A stretch of 28,304 nucleotides of DNA from Candidatus Heimdallarchaeota archaeon. Its GTDB lineage: Archaea; Asgardarchaeota; Heimdallarchaeia; Heimdallarchaeales; Heimdallarchaeaceae. A program made the position numbers and the translations under genes. Positions 8,619-17,225 of the stretch are shown in pieces (positions within the stretch are counted from its first letter, which is position 1; each line of letters starts with the position of its first letter). Below the pieces are notes generated by a model, which was not told the DNA's origin, made no database searches, and was given only the letters and a program-made list of their open reading frames with translations. The stretch covers positions 1-28,304 of the forward strand of contig JAUVXQ010000008.1 of the NCBI GenBank assembly GCA_030603505.1. The letters run 5' to 3'.

Positions 8619-9698
8619 TTATTGTTTAGTTTTTTTAATCTGCTCTGTAGCTTTCAAACTTTGCCTAAGAGTTCTTCGTAATTTTCTAGCAGCTGTATTT
8701 TCAGGATGATGAACCAGAGACTGAGTCACTTCTTTATAAGCTTCTTCGTAATTTTCTTTCGCTTTAAAACATATAGATCGAAGAAGATGAGCTCTGGAGT
8801 TCAAATGAGGGGTATTAATTTGATGTTCAGTTGTATACTTAATTATCTTTGCAGTAGTAGCTAATGTCTTATCAAAATCATGTTTTTTTACGTATATTCC
8901 CGCTAGTTTAGATAAGATACCAATGTTATTTGAGTCTACTTCTCGCAAATATCTCTCTAAAAGTTCTATTCCTTTCTCTTCGAAATCAATAACTGTATAA
9001 TAATTGACTGCTTTAATTACCAGATCCGCTCTTAAAACACCGTCAAAATTCATTGTCTGATAGTAGATTAATAAAAATGTTCCTATTCCTAAAAGAAGAG
9101 CTACTACTTGTGATGATATAAGTAAAGCATCTTTGGTTACAATAGCAGAATTGATAGGGAGAAATATTACTACAAGGCTGATAATCGATGTTATTGAAAT
9201 CCAAATCCAAAAACTTCTTCCAAAAAGTATTTGAAATTGCTTCTTTTTAGCTGTTTTTTCATCTTCTCCTTCAAGTAAGGGGAAAATTCGTAGTGTATCT
9301 GTTACTGTGATGTTGCCAGCAAATTCTAGAAACGCTAGAGTTATTAAAGCAGCGAGATTGAATAACAAAATAGTTCTTGCTTCAGTATTAGGTTCTATAT
9401 ATCTAGCTAAGAAAAGTATATTTTGGATAATTATTGAAAATAGATTATAATTTCTTAATGTTTTTATTACTGATAAATAGATGGATTTAGTATATTGGAC
9501 TTGTTTAGGTAATGGTCTTACACGAAATCTTGAGATTCCCCAACCAATTATTACTAAAATTAATGCTGGGAAGGATATCCAAGCCAAAGTATCTGAAGAA
9601 CGAACATCAGAAAAGGATAATATGAGAGCTATTGTTCCTAAAATTAGAACAACCCAATCTTCATTAGAGACTGTCATATCGTAATCAGTTTGAAACAT
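8619..9698 (-). CDS. Polytopic membrane protein with C-terminal TPR-like helices
   Basis: A ~359-residue membrane protein with about six hydrophobic segments (approximately residues 15-30, 40-58, 85-100, 105-125, 165-185 and 195-220) and a soluble C-terminal third. Residues ~235-345 are paired helices with TPR-like spacing (ellerylrevdsnn, klagiyvkkhdfdktl, llrsicfkakenyeeay), ending in a Lys-rich tail. TPR domains bind proteins, so a membrane scaffold or assembly factor is plausible; I do not recognise the family. I favour the ATG at 9696-9698; a GTG three codons upstream (to 9707) is also open, and neither has a clear Shine-Dalgarno. It precedes the GIFT-like gene on the same strand by 45 bases but that gene seems to have its own promoter. 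Confidence 0.75.
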   Translation of the reverse strand: MFQTDYDMTVSNEDWVVLILGTIALILSFSDVRSSDTLAWISFPALILVIIGWGISRFRVRPLPKQVQYTKSIYLSVIKTLRNYNLFSIIIQNILFLARYIEPNTEARTILLFNLAALITLAFLEFAGNITVTDTLRIFPLLEGEDEKTAKKKQFQILFGRSFWIWISITSIISLVVIFLPINSAIVTKDALLISSQVVALLLGIGTFLLIYYQTMNFDGVLRADLVIKAVNYYTVIDFEEKGIELLERYLREVDSNNIGILSKLAGIYVKKHDFDKTLATTAKIIKYTTEHQINTPHLNSRAHLLRSICFKAKENYEEAYKEVTQSLVHHPENTAARKLRRTLRQSLKATEQIKKTKQ

Positions 9699-9807
9699 TC
9701 CAATCACAGTTGCTAATCATTTCAAGTTTTCAGATATTGATAAACATAACGGAAGGATTATTTGAGAATTGGATAAGTTTTTATTTGTCAGTGAGTATTT
9801 TCTCTTA

Positions 9808-10182
9808 ATGTCTTCCAAAAAGAACGATAACCAAAAATCAATTATGTTGAAAGAAGATATACAACAAAATGTTGCTCTAAAGCATGCAGGAACTCTGAGT
9901 CTTATAGAAATTGACGATCCAAGCAACCTTGTATGTTATCACAAAGTTTGTCATAAAACTCCTTCTTATTTAATTGGTGCTCTTTTACCCGGTATTTGGA
10001 TAAAGAACATTAGAGATAATAAATTAGTACCATTCATTTATGTTTCTTGCATTGAACACAGGTTAAAACTCATTGATGCTTTACCTAGAAAGACATTAAC
10101 AGTAATTTTGCAGGATATATCAGGGGATTCATATAAATTGATTAAGAATATCCTTGAAAATACTGCAAAAGAAATTCTATAG
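9808..10182 (+). CDS. Small protein of unknown function
   Basis: A 124-residue protein counted from the ATG at 9808. A TTG at 9769 would add 13 residues, but the T-rich stretch around 9776-9784 looks like a TATA box for a leaderless message starting at 9808. The sequence is soluble and mixed alpha/beta, with GTLSLIEIDDP and a cysteine/histidine-containing stretch (CYHKVCHKTP) around residues 45-54 that could bind a metal. No family is recognised. It is divergent from the TPR membrane protein and convergent with the helicase, whose stop is five bases away. Confidence 0.65.
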   Translation: MSSKKNDNQKSIMLKEDIQQNVALKHAGTLSLIEIDDPSNLVCYHKVCHKTPSYLIGALLPGIWIKNIRDNKLVPFIYVSCIEHRLKLIDALPRKTLTVILQDISGDSYKLIKNILENTAKEIL

Positions 10183-10187
10183 TATAT

Positions 10188-12809
10188 TTATTTTTTTATT
10201 CTTTTCTTTTTAACAGGTTGTTCAACGTATTTTGTGATGTTTAGTGCTATTTTCTCTAAATCTTTTTGTTCTAGAACTCTAGCCAGTCGTTTTATTGCTT
10301 CTAAATGATGTACCACTGCATCAAGGTAAGAATAGATATCTCCTGGATATAATTGAATATTAAAGTTTTGTCTGATTGTGCTGCTTATCATAGTTGGAGT
10401 GTAACCCTTCATCCTATAGTCTATGAGTATTTTAGAGAAGTTTATTTCCCCACAGTCGCAAAAAGGCATGTCTAAACATTTACAATTGAAAATATGCTTG
10501 GACCAAATAGTAAAAGTTTCCAAAATCAATTTTGTAGGAGATTTAGATCCCCAACCATTACCTGAATAAAGATATCCAATAGCTCCTGAAAATATGTTTG
10601 TTGATATCCTTGTTTTCAAAACCCTTTCGATTTCTCCTTGGATTTTTGCAGATAGGTGAGCAGATCTAAAAGTTTGAATTCTAACAGCTAATGTTAAGGC
10701 AAAATCATCGGAGTAACCTTTTCTTATTTGTCTCTTAATTTCCTGCACTAATCTCAAAGCGTAAGATGGAGCTAAAAATGATTGTGAAACAGCTTTACCT
10801 AAGTTAGTAGCGTAAATATTCTTATTTTCAACATCTATCATTTTCATTTTCTTTAAAACTCTCATCACATCGCTAATAGGAGATGATTTACCTATAAAAT
10901 TAGCAAAAACTTTCTTATCTCTTGAAATATTGAATATTTTGTGTGAAACAACTGTAGCCAATACTTCTTCCTCCTCTTGTAAAGTATCAAGTTCTGGGTT
11001 TACATCTTCAATTGGCTTTGTTAACAAATCAAATGCGATTTGCTCTTCAGTAGCATCTTGTCCAGCGAATATTTTCCTTCCAGGTTCGATAAGCAAATAC
11101 ACTTTACCCTTGTCATGATAACCTAATCTTCCTGCTCTTCCAAGAATTTGATGAAACTCTGTTACTGTAAGCCATGATATACCCATAGCAAGATTCTCAA
11201 AAATTACTAATGATGCTGGGAAATCTACACCTACACCTAGAGCTATTGTAGTTGCTACTGTCGAAATTATTCCTTTCTCAAATCCTCTTTCAACTTTTTT
11301 TCTCTTATTGAAAGTTAATCCTGCATGATAATAAGAAGCCTTTACTCCTTCACTTTTTAGTTTCTTGGCAAGTTTCTCGCAATTTCTTCTAGAATTTGTA
11401 AAAACTAATGTTTGACCCTTAAAACCAGTACTAGAAACTATTTCTTCTTCTGCTTTGCATAAATCTACTAAATATCTTATTCTCTGATCTTCAGTGTCAG
11501 TAAGAATAGTGTGAAGTTCTAATGCTACTGGTCGATCGAGGTATTTCACACATTTTGCTGATAATTGCTTTGCAAGTTCTTCAGGATTTCCTACAGTTGC
11601 AGATAAGTAAATGAATTGAGCGTTAGGAAAGTGTGATTTTAGTCGAGCTATCAGTCCATTTAATCGAAATCCTCTACCTTCTGACATCAACATTTGGATT
11701 TCATCAATAACTATTGTTCCTATGTTACCTAACTCGTGAGATTTTTCACTTCTTAAGAGATAATCAAAAGCTTCATATGTTGCTACAACAAAACCAGCTT
11801 CTTTGTAATCATTGTCAATAATAGGATTAAATTCTCCCTCAACTTCGATACGACTCATTCCAACGCGAATTGCAGTTTTGATATTCAATTTCCTGTATCT
11901 CTTTTTAAACTGCTCATATTTCTGATTAGTGAGAGCAACTAAAGGAGAGAGATAAACTACTTTTTGACCATTTAGAGCTTTTTTGATTCCTGCTAATTCC
12001 CCAACAAGAGTTTTTCCTGATGTGGTTCCACCCACAATTAATAATGGCTCATCGTCAAACAATCCATTTTTGATTGCTTTTTCTTGTATAGGGAGCAAAG
12101 TTTTGAATCCTTCAGCGATAAGCAAATGCCTCATTCTCTTTGGAAGACCTTTAACGTCTGAAATTTTCACTTGTACCTTTTGCTTCTTCGCAGGTATAAT
12201 ATTATAAAGGGTTGATTCGGGATTCTTCACAGGATCTAGTTCTAAACCCAATGTGATTAAGTCTAATACATCATCAAGATTTTTAGTTCTCTGAGCTTGT
12301 TTTTCGTAAAATCTTGTTAAACCAGTAGATACAACTAGATTCTGTTTCTGTAATTCACTTTGTAATTCCTTTTTACTACAAAACTCGCAAATACGGAAAT
12401 TCTTATACTTTACAGATTGATCATCAAGAGAAGTCCAAGTATTACGATGCATTAAACAATACCAACACACTTTTGCAACTTTGGGTTTGGAAATTTTGAA
12501 GATTTTACAATATTCCATGAAACTTTTGTAATTCCAAGGTAAATCTGTATCCGAAACAAGTAGATATTGTGCTTCACGCAAGTGCTCTGTAGCGACTCTA
12601 GGACGAATGTAAACGCTTGAGCTTAATCCTAATCTTGAGTACCTGGATACTCTTAGATAGTTTTTTTCATATAAAAATTGAAGTCGCATCTTAATTAAGG
12701 GATTTTTGCTATCCCTTTTTGTATCTATATAAAAATAAATTATATCAGTTGATAATTTAGCTTTGTTCCAATTCAATAAAAAGGCAACGTAAGGTCTACG
12801 TAGTTTCAT
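10188..12809 (-). CDS. Ski2/Hel308-like SF2 helicase with N- and C-terminal zinc clusters
   Basis: An ~873-residue ATP-dependent helicase. An N-terminal region (to ~215) holds a four-cysteine cluster CWYC...CEFC (about 115-118 and 141-144). The RecA pair follows: Walker A GGTTSGKT (~260-267), motif II DEIQ (~369-372), motif III SAT (~403-405) and motif VI QILGRAGR (~554-561). The C-terminal part carries CKCLDMPFCDCGE (~776-787) and an LYPGDIYSYLD segment. This layout resembles archaeal helicases annotated with DUF5814, distinct from Hel308 proper. Motif II has Gln where Hel308 and Ski2 have His, as in Suv3. Substrate is unknown; DNA repair or RNA processing are options. The start is ATG 12807-12809: the GTG nine bases upstream lies inside the Shine-Dalgarno AAGGTG. 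The zinc-ribbon gene precedes it by ~55 bases. Confidence 0.9.
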   Translation of the reverse strand: MKLRRPYVAFLLNWNKAKLSTDIIYFYIDTKRDSKNPLIKMRLQFLYEKNYLRVSRYSRLGLSSSVYIRPRVATEHLREAQYLLVSDTDLPWNYKSFMEYCKIFKISKPKVAKVCWYCLMHRNTWTSLDDQSVKYKNFRICEFCSKKELQSELQKQNLVVSTGLTRFYEKQAQRTKNLDDVLDLITLGLELDPVKNPESTLYNIIPAKKQKVQVKISDVKGLPKRMRHLLIAEGFKTLLPIQEKAIKNGLFDDEPLLIVGGTTSGKTLVGELAGIKKALNGQKVVYLSPLVALTNQKYEQFKKRYRKLNIKTAIRVGMSRIEVEGEFNPIIDNDYKEAGFVVATYEAFDYLLRSEKSHELGNIGTIVIDEIQMLMSEGRGFRLNGLIARLKSHFPNAQFIYLSATVGNPEELAKQLSAKCVKYLDRPVALELHTILTDTEDQRIRYLVDLCKAEEEIVSSTGFKGQTLVFTNSRRNCEKLAKKLKSEGVKASYYHAGLTFNKRKKVERGFEKGIISTVATTIALGVGVDFPASLVIFENLAMGISWLTVTEFHQILGRAGRLGYHDKGKVYLLIEPGRKIFAGQDATEEQIAFDLLTKPIEDVNPELDTLQEEEEVLATVVSHKIFNISRDKKVFANFIGKSSPISDVMRVLKKMKMIDVENKNIYATNLGKAVSQSFLAPSYALRLVQEIKRQIRKGYSDDFALTLAVRIQTFRSAHLSAKIQGEIERVLKTRISTNIFSGAIGYLYSGNGWGSKSPTKLILETFTIWSKHIFNCKCLDMPFCDCGEINFSKILIDYRMKGYTPTMISSTIRQNFNIQLYPGDIYSYLDAVVHHLEAIKRLARVLEQKDLEKIALNITKYVEQPVKKKRIKK

Positions 12810-12864
12810 TAATAACACCTTATTGGATTATTTGATTTGATTTTGATTTGCATTAATTAGGTGC

Positions 12865-13443
12865 TTATTTTTTGGATTCTTGCATGATGTGACCGCAATC
12901 ACTACAGAATTTCGATGCTATAGAAACTTTTGTTTCACACTCAGGACATGAGATTAAGAGAGGTTTCCCACATAGTTTGCAGAAATTATGAGATGGAACT
13001 TCTTCAGTGCAATGGGGGCAGACTATCTGTTTGATATCCTTCTTTTTTGGAGTCTTCTTTATTGTTCCAGCTGGAGTCGTCTCTATCGTTTCAACTGGCT
13101 CCTTCAACCATTGGGGTTTTGATGGTTGGTAACTGTTTGCTTGTGCATGAACGGAAGACCCAGCCTCCTCCATAGGTGTTATTGGACTGATAGGTATAGG
13201 TTTAGCTTCTTGGAAAGGTTGAGTTGTGACGCTTGAAGGAACAGAGATATAATCCATAGCTGAAGGATCTATTTCAAAAATATACTTCAGAATATTTGAT
13301 TCTTCTGGAACAGCAATCTTATTTTTTTGCTGTAATAGAAGAGCAAGAGTAAGAAAATCCTTGGCATCTTGCTGATCTGAACCACACATAGAACAAATCT
13401 TGGATTCTTCGGGTATCTCTTCCCAGCAGGCTAAACACTTCAT
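12865..13443 (-). CDS. Zinc-ribbon protein with disordered linker
   Basis: A 192-residue protein with one zinc ribbon at each end and a second C-terminal one. The N-terminus has CLACWEE...CSMCG (residues 4-20). After a Pro/Thr/Ser-rich, probably disordered linker (~80-135) come CPHCTEEV...CKLCG and CPECETKV...CSDCG (~142-188). Such double zinc ribbons are common in archaea, often as adaptor modules for larger assemblies; no enzymatic function is indicated. The start is supported by AAAGGTG five bases upstream of ATG. It lies upstream of the helicase on the same strand and they may be co-transcribed, but the pairing alone does not define a function. Confidence 0.8.
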   Translation of the reverse strand: MKCLACWEEIPEESKICSMCGSDQQDAKDFLTLALLLQQKNKIAVPEESNILKYIFEIDPSAMDYISVPSSVTTQPFQEAKPIPISPITPMEEAGSSVHAQANSYQPSKPQWLKEPVETIETTPAGTIKKTPKKKDIKQIVCPHCTEEVPSHNFCKLCGKPLLISCPECETKVSIASKFCSDCGHIMQESKK

Positions 13444-13560
13444 AATTACACCTTTTGTTTATCAGTAGTTATCCAGACTATTGCATTCATCTAGAAAATA
13501 ATCTCTGACTTAATTCGTTCTTTAAGCTATTATAAAACTTACTTTTATGAGTTATTTTTC

Positions 13561-13764
13561 CCACTTTACTCTGATTGAAGGAAAGTGGAAGACAATTTTA
13601 AGGACTCTTCCCAACCCAAGAACGTACAAGATAGCATCGCATCAAGCAGTAGCGTAGGAAGTTTCAAGCTCTGGGATTACACCTCCAACACACAGTGTTA
13701 GCGGAGGTGAGGGGGTTCATCTCCTCACCGGGACTCATTTCTGGAGATTTTGTTATTGAGAACC
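13561..13764 (-). ncRNA. Presumptive omega-RNA (reRNA) region at the element's right end
   Basis: The ~200 bases after the tnpB stop are non-coding and strongly structured. Hairpins visible are CACCTCC/GGAGGTG (13680-13686 with 13703-13709) continued inward by AACAC/GTGTT around a three-base loop, and GGTGAGG/CCTCACC (13706-13712 with 13723-13729), which overlaps the first and so could compete with it or form a more complex fold. A terminal CCACTTT/AAAGTGG hairpin (13561-13567 with 13582-13588) sits at the element edge. In characterised TnpB systems the guide RNA scaffold overlaps the tnpB 3' end and runs into the flank, which serves as guide. This covers most of the gene-free stretch 13444-13764; the rest of it shows nothing I can name. 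Confidence 0.5.
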
Positions 13765-15243
13765 TTAGGCTCTCACTCCAGCTCCGGGTGTAAGCAGATG
13801 ACTCTGTTTTGTCCGTAGCCATTGGCTCAAGACAGGGAAGACACGAAAAGAACTGAGTGAAAAATATTTTCCACTAACTTGATCTTTAATAGAAGTATAC
13901 TTTGGTTGCAGAACATATTTGATCAGTCTTTTAGCTATATTTTTCGCTCCATTCAAGTCAGCATTAAGGTTATACCCACAAGTATGGCAGATGAATGTAG
14001 GTTGGTTAGGACGGGTAGTGTGATAGTAACCACAGCGAGAACAACAAGAAGAGGTCAACGATTCATTGATTGCTAGTATCCTGTGTTCTTCCCATCCATG
14101 TAGAGAGAGCTTGAATTTGAGCAATTCTGTTACCCTCCTGTAGTTCCATTTGTGGACATTTTTGCGGGAAGAGAGGTAGTAATTACCTCGATAGTGACTC
14201 TTACGGATGTTAAGAGGAAAGCCTACCACCACATAGAGATTATACCTCTTTCCAACAGAGAGTATATACTTAACTAACTTGTTGACATAGGTATGATCAG
14301 TTAGCTTATGTTCGGTTCTTTGTCTCTTTCTGAGTGACTTAAGTTGGTAGAGAAGACTGTTTTTCTTGCTTACACTCAAGCTAGTTTTAGCTAAAGATTT
14401 CTGCAGTTTAGCGATTTTTCTTTCTGTTTCCTTTTGCAATTTTTTTCGTGTCTTATCAGACCAGAATCTGATCTCATGACGATCGATGGTTCCTTTCGGA
14501 GTTAAGAGTGCACTTACTGCACGTTTGTTGATTCCTAGATCTATCCCCAGCACAGCTGGAGGACGAGAAGAAGAGTATCTGTCTGGAACATGAAGCAAGA
14601 TGAAATGCACCCACCATTCCTTCTTCTTGGGATAGTAGAGCACTTCGAGCGCTTGTACTTTACCTTGTTGTAGATTATGTTCATGATAAGGGGAACAAGC
14701 CAAAGGTAGCCACAATTTCTCGTGTTTGCCAGTTTTGTTCTTCTTTGTATCTAAGGAGTCTCTTATCCCTACCCACCATCGAGCAATAGAGCTGGAAGGA
14801 GAACACGTAAGGATAAACCTTTTACCATGTGATAGCTGTGTTCGAGGGATTTTTCTAGATACAGGATCTTTAGCTGGCGCTGAATCATTTGCTTGTTGAC
14901 TGTGATAGATGGTTACTGCATTCTCTCTACATTCTTGTAACTCATTCTGGGAGCATCGGGAAAAGCTCTTTTTGAAATCATGTCGAACCTTAAGTCTTCT
15001 AGGTCGTTTATTCTTCTTATATGTTGTAAGAGTAAGATGGTCTAGTTTTGCCTTACTCACCTTCTTCTTGCCCTTCTTTTTTGTTACTATTTGCTCCTCA
15101 TTGTGATATATTACTTTGAGGTACTGTTTGATTATTCTTTTATCTCTCCCCGTAATTTGTTCTAGTCTTCTTCTTTTCCGAGTTGTGATTACTTCTGCTT
15201 TAACTCTCACTCTTACAGTCGTTCTCACCTCACTTCTCGTCAT
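13765..15243 (-). CDS. tnpB: TnpB RNA-guided nuclease with rearranged RuvC-II site
   Basis: A 492-residue IS605 OrfB/TnpB protein, longer than the usual ~400. The N-terminal ~220 residues are very basic. RuvC-I is GIDLG with D235. A Lys/Arg-rich helical pair follows (~262-315). At the RuvC-II position, where most TnpBs have Glu in 'VVxEDL', this protein has VVVGFPLNIRKS, so the residue is G341. A glutamate occurs at E394 in NESLTSSCCSRCG, 53 residues later, next to the zinc finger (C401, C404, C419, C422). RuvC-III is NADLNGAKNIA with D429. Such a substitution with a shifted glutamate is known from Fanzor and a subset of TnpBs, so the protein may be active rather than dead. The C-terminal 50 residues extend beyond the usual end. 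Confidence 0.92.
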   Translation of the reverse strand: MTRSEVRTTVRVRVKAEVITTRKRRRLEQITGRDKRIIKQYLKVIYHNEEQIVTKKKGKKKVSKAKLDHLTLTTYKKNKRPRRLKVRHDFKKSFSRCSQNELQECRENAVTIYHSQQANDSAPAKDPVSRKIPRTQLSHGKRFILTCSPSSSIARWWVGIRDSLDTKKNKTGKHEKLWLPLACSPYHEHNLQQGKVQALEVLYYPKKKEWWVHFILLHVPDRYSSSRPPAVLGIDLGINKRAVSALLTPKGTIDRHEIRFWSDKTRKKLQKETERKIAKLQKSLAKTSLSVSKKNSLLYQLKSLRKRQRTEHKLTDHTYVNKLVKYILSVGKRYNLYVVVGFPLNIRKSHYRGNYYLSSRKNVHKWNYRRVTELLKFKLSLHGWEEHRILAINESLTSSCCSRCGYYHTTRPNQPTFICHTCGYNLNADLNGAKNIAKRLIKYVLQPKYTSIKDQVSGKYFSLSSFRVFPVLSQWLRTKQSHLLTPGAGVRA

Positions 15244-15379
15244 TCTTGAATCAGTACCTTTATTAGATTTTCCTATAAAAAGCTAACAGTAATACTGGTA
15301 AAGTGGGGAAAAATCATCATGTAATTTGTCTGAATAACTGGGAAAGTAAGGAGAAAAAATAATGATTTCCACAAGCAAA

Positions 15380-15392
15380 TTTAAAAATATAT
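15380..15392 (+). promoter_or_regulatory. TATA-like promoter of the zinc-ribbon gene
   Basis: TTTAAAAATATAT lies ~38 bases before the ATG at 15424. Transcription should begin near 15412-15416, leaving a very short leader. It is outside the element's proposed left end (15314), so insertion did not remove it. Confidence 0.5.
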
Positions 15393-15423
15393 GACTAATT
15401 GTTAAAACATAAAGTGAAATAAG

Positions 15424-15816
15424 ATGGCTAAAAAGGTCAAGAAAATTAAGTGTAAAAAATGCGGAACTGAATGGCTACCTATGGAAGTACCTACAAATAA
15501 GGAATGGACAAAAGTGGCACCAATGCCTGATTCACAAGGTAACGTGACAATAACCCTTATGGCTACTTGGAATTGCCCTGGATGTGGGAAAAGTAAAATG
15601 GGTGCAAAAAGTAAAACTAAGGGTGAATTCAAAGAAGAAGACACTAAAAAATACAAAGTTAAACACGCTATTCTATCAGGTGAAAAAATCGATCTACCTA
15701 AACTTGCAGAAGAATCAGGTGTTTCTGTAGAAAATTTGCACAAAATTATTCCCATGTATCAGAAGAAACATAATGTCAAAGGGAAGATTAAAGGAAATTA
15801 CTATATCCCAGAATAA
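15424..15816 (+). CDS. Zinc-ribbon protein with C-terminal helix-turn-helix-like segment
   Basis: A 130-residue protein. One zinc ribbon is formed by CKKCG (residues 10-14) and CPGCG (~51-55), separated by a beta-rich loop. The C-terminal half (KLAEESGVSVENLHKIIPMY) resembles a short helix-turn-helix, and the tail is basic, so nucleic-acid binding is plausible. I do not recognise a named family. It is the first gene of a plus-strand run and is followed by a small membrane protein; there is no visible functional link to the pyruvate oxidoreductase genes further on. Confidence 0.75.
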   Translation: MAKKVKKIKCKKCGTEWLPMEVPTNKEWTKVAPMPDSQGNVTITLMATWNCPGCGKSKMGAKSKTKGEFKEEDTKKYKVKHAILSGEKIDLPKLAEESGVSVENLHKIIPMYQKKHNVKGKIKGNYYIPE

Positions 15817-15882
15817 ACACTCTTGCAAAAACTTTTAAATCCGAATTTAAATCTCCAAAACAGACGAGAAGAAGTGAAAATA

Positions 15883-16107
15883 ATGGCAGTCACTGGTTAT
15901 GATGGTATCTTTACAGGTGGATGGTTAACATTTATGCTTGTTATATTTACAATATTGACAATTGCTTCAGTAGTCTGGTTAGTATTGTACGTTGAAATGT
16001 CTAAAAACAAAACTTGGAAAATGACACTCTCTATTGCTATAATTACTGCAATAGTAACAGCCATGGAAATTCAACTAATTCTGATTAAGAGTAATATAAT
16101 CTTTTGA
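15883..16107 (+). CDS. Small two-helix membrane protein
   Basis: A 74-residue protein with two hydrophobic segments (about residues 12-35 and 45-68) joined by a short basic loop (EMSKNKTWK). No family is recognised. I chose the ATG at 15883, preceded by a purine-rich stretch with GAAGTGA, over the TTG at 15823, which would add 20 polar residues and start only a few bases after the previous stop. A TTTTAAAT box near 15834-15842 could drive it separately. Confidence 0.65.
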   Translation: MAVTGYDGIFTGGWLTFMLVIFTILTIASVVWLVLYVEMSKNKTWKMTLSIAIITAIVTAMEIQLILIKSNIIF

Positions 16108-16286
16108 TTTCTTATCCTCTTTTCATTCCTATTTTAACCAATGTTGATTAGCTTTCTTATGCTAGCTTTAGTGATGATTCGGAAGTTATCAGTAAGTGTG
16201 ATTACGAAAAAATTAAAGAAGAGGGAAACTCATACACCATAAATACTAGCAATCTATGAGATAATATTTCCTTTAGTGTGATATAT

Positions 16287-17138
16287 ATGCCCAACACATT
16301 CTATATTGACTACATACCTAATAAAGACTTACAGGCTGAAGTACGACGTCTTGGCCATAAAGGAACCGATACAACAAACCAAACTGCTCTACAGATTGTT
16401 ACAAAAGCAATTAAAAGCAATAAGTTTTCACAATTGAAGATTCGAAGCTTATGGAATACAGCAATGAAAAATATGTTTTTCAGTAATTACTTACGGCTGT
16501 TCATTTATATTCCAACTCAACAGATTGAAACATCCAAAAAAATCAAAGCATCATTGCAAAGAGAAGTTAAAACTGTTATTGAAGAACTAGAATTGAATGA
16601 ACCTCAATTTTATATCTCAACAATTACCCAAAAACCCAAACATTTCCTTGTAGCGTTAACATTTGAGAAAGTTGATAATTTTACTTCGTTCCTAAAAGTA
16701 CCACTAGAAAAACAGCTGATTCTAACATTTCTACCAGAATTAGGCGTTGCTACTTACTGGCCTATAGATAAAGATCAAAAATTGAAGTTTGTTATGAAAT
16801 TATTGCTTTCCACTTTTCAAAAAACATCTGAAATTAAGGTTAATGCTCTACTTTTACGAAAATATTCTACTCAAGAGCCAATAAACAAATTGACTATATC
16901 AACACCTCAAGAAATTGCAGGTTTCCCTGGATTAGATGTAATAGAATTCAAAGGTGAAGACGTAGTGCTAGGCTTATCTGGTTTAAAGAGAAGACATGAT
17001 GCTAATGTTGATGTGATTACAAGAGTAGGACCATTTACCGAGATTGAATCTCAATCAATTACGTTAACTTGTGGAAAAGGAGTCAAGCTGAAAAACTACA
17101 ATGGGCTTGAATCACTACTTAAAGTGATTAAAACTTAA
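16287..17138 (+). CDS. Protein of unknown function
   Basis: A 283-residue soluble protein counted from the ATG at 16287; a GTG at 16278 would add three residues. A TATA-like stretch at 16257-16268 lies ~25 bases before this ATG, which fits a leaderless message. It is rich in Lys, Thr and Ile, with alternating strands and amphipathic helices, and has no cysteine cluster, membrane segment or nucleotide-binding loop that I can see. I do not recognise a family. It precedes the por operon on the same strand, but that operon has its own promoter signal ~30 bases after this gene's stop. Confidence 0.7.
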   Translation: MPNTFYIDYIPNKDLQAEVRRLGHKGTDTTNQTALQIVTKAIKSNKFSQLKIRSLWNTAMKNMFFSNYLRLFIYIPTQQIETSKKIKASLQREVKTVIEELELNEPQFYISTITQKPKHFLVALTFEKVDNFTSFLKVPLEKQLILTFLPELGVATYWPIDKDQKLKFVMKLLLSTFQKTSEIKVNALLLRKYSTQEPINKLTISTPQEIAGFPGLDVIEFKGEDVVLGLSGLKRRHDANVDVITRVGPFTEIESQSITLTCGKGVKLKNYNGLESLLKVIKT

Positions 17139-17166
17139 TTAAATTTAATTATGTTATAGAGAAACA

Positions 17167-17179
17167 ATTATAAAAAAAT
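17167..17179 (+). promoter_or_regulatory. TATA-like promoter of the por operon
   Basis: ATTATAAAAAAAT lies ~50 bases before the porG start. Transcription beginning near 17197-17202 leaves a ~25-base leader that includes a Shine-Dalgarno-like AGAGGTT at 17212-17218. Confidence 0.55.
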
Positions 17180-17225
17180 AACTTTTTTCTATTTATGAAG
17201 ATGAAGAGATTAGAGGTTAAAGTTA

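Larger units (their letters stand above)
13554..15314 (-). mobile_element. IS200/IS605-group element carrying only tnpB (IS1341-like)
   Basis: The tnpB gene is bracketed by a 16-base sequence at 13554-13569 (ATTTTTCCCACTTTAC) and its imperfect inverted copy at 15298-15314, which differs by one extra C. I take these as the element ends, giving ~1.76 kb; the exact cleavage points are not proven. No tnpA (Y1 transposase) is present, so movement would need a transposase in trans. The interior is visibly richer in G and C than the flanking genes, consistent with recent arrival. The left end (upstream of tnpB) is at the high-coordinate side. Confidence 0.65.

Noticed and set aside
13879..15106. Plus-strand reading frames opposite tnpB
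   Set aside because: They are shadows of the tnpB reading frame; the minus strand has the complete catalytic and zinc motifs.
16168..16260. Box C-like GTGATGA in the gap before the 16287 gene
   Set aside because: No box D (CTGA) follows within a plausible distance.
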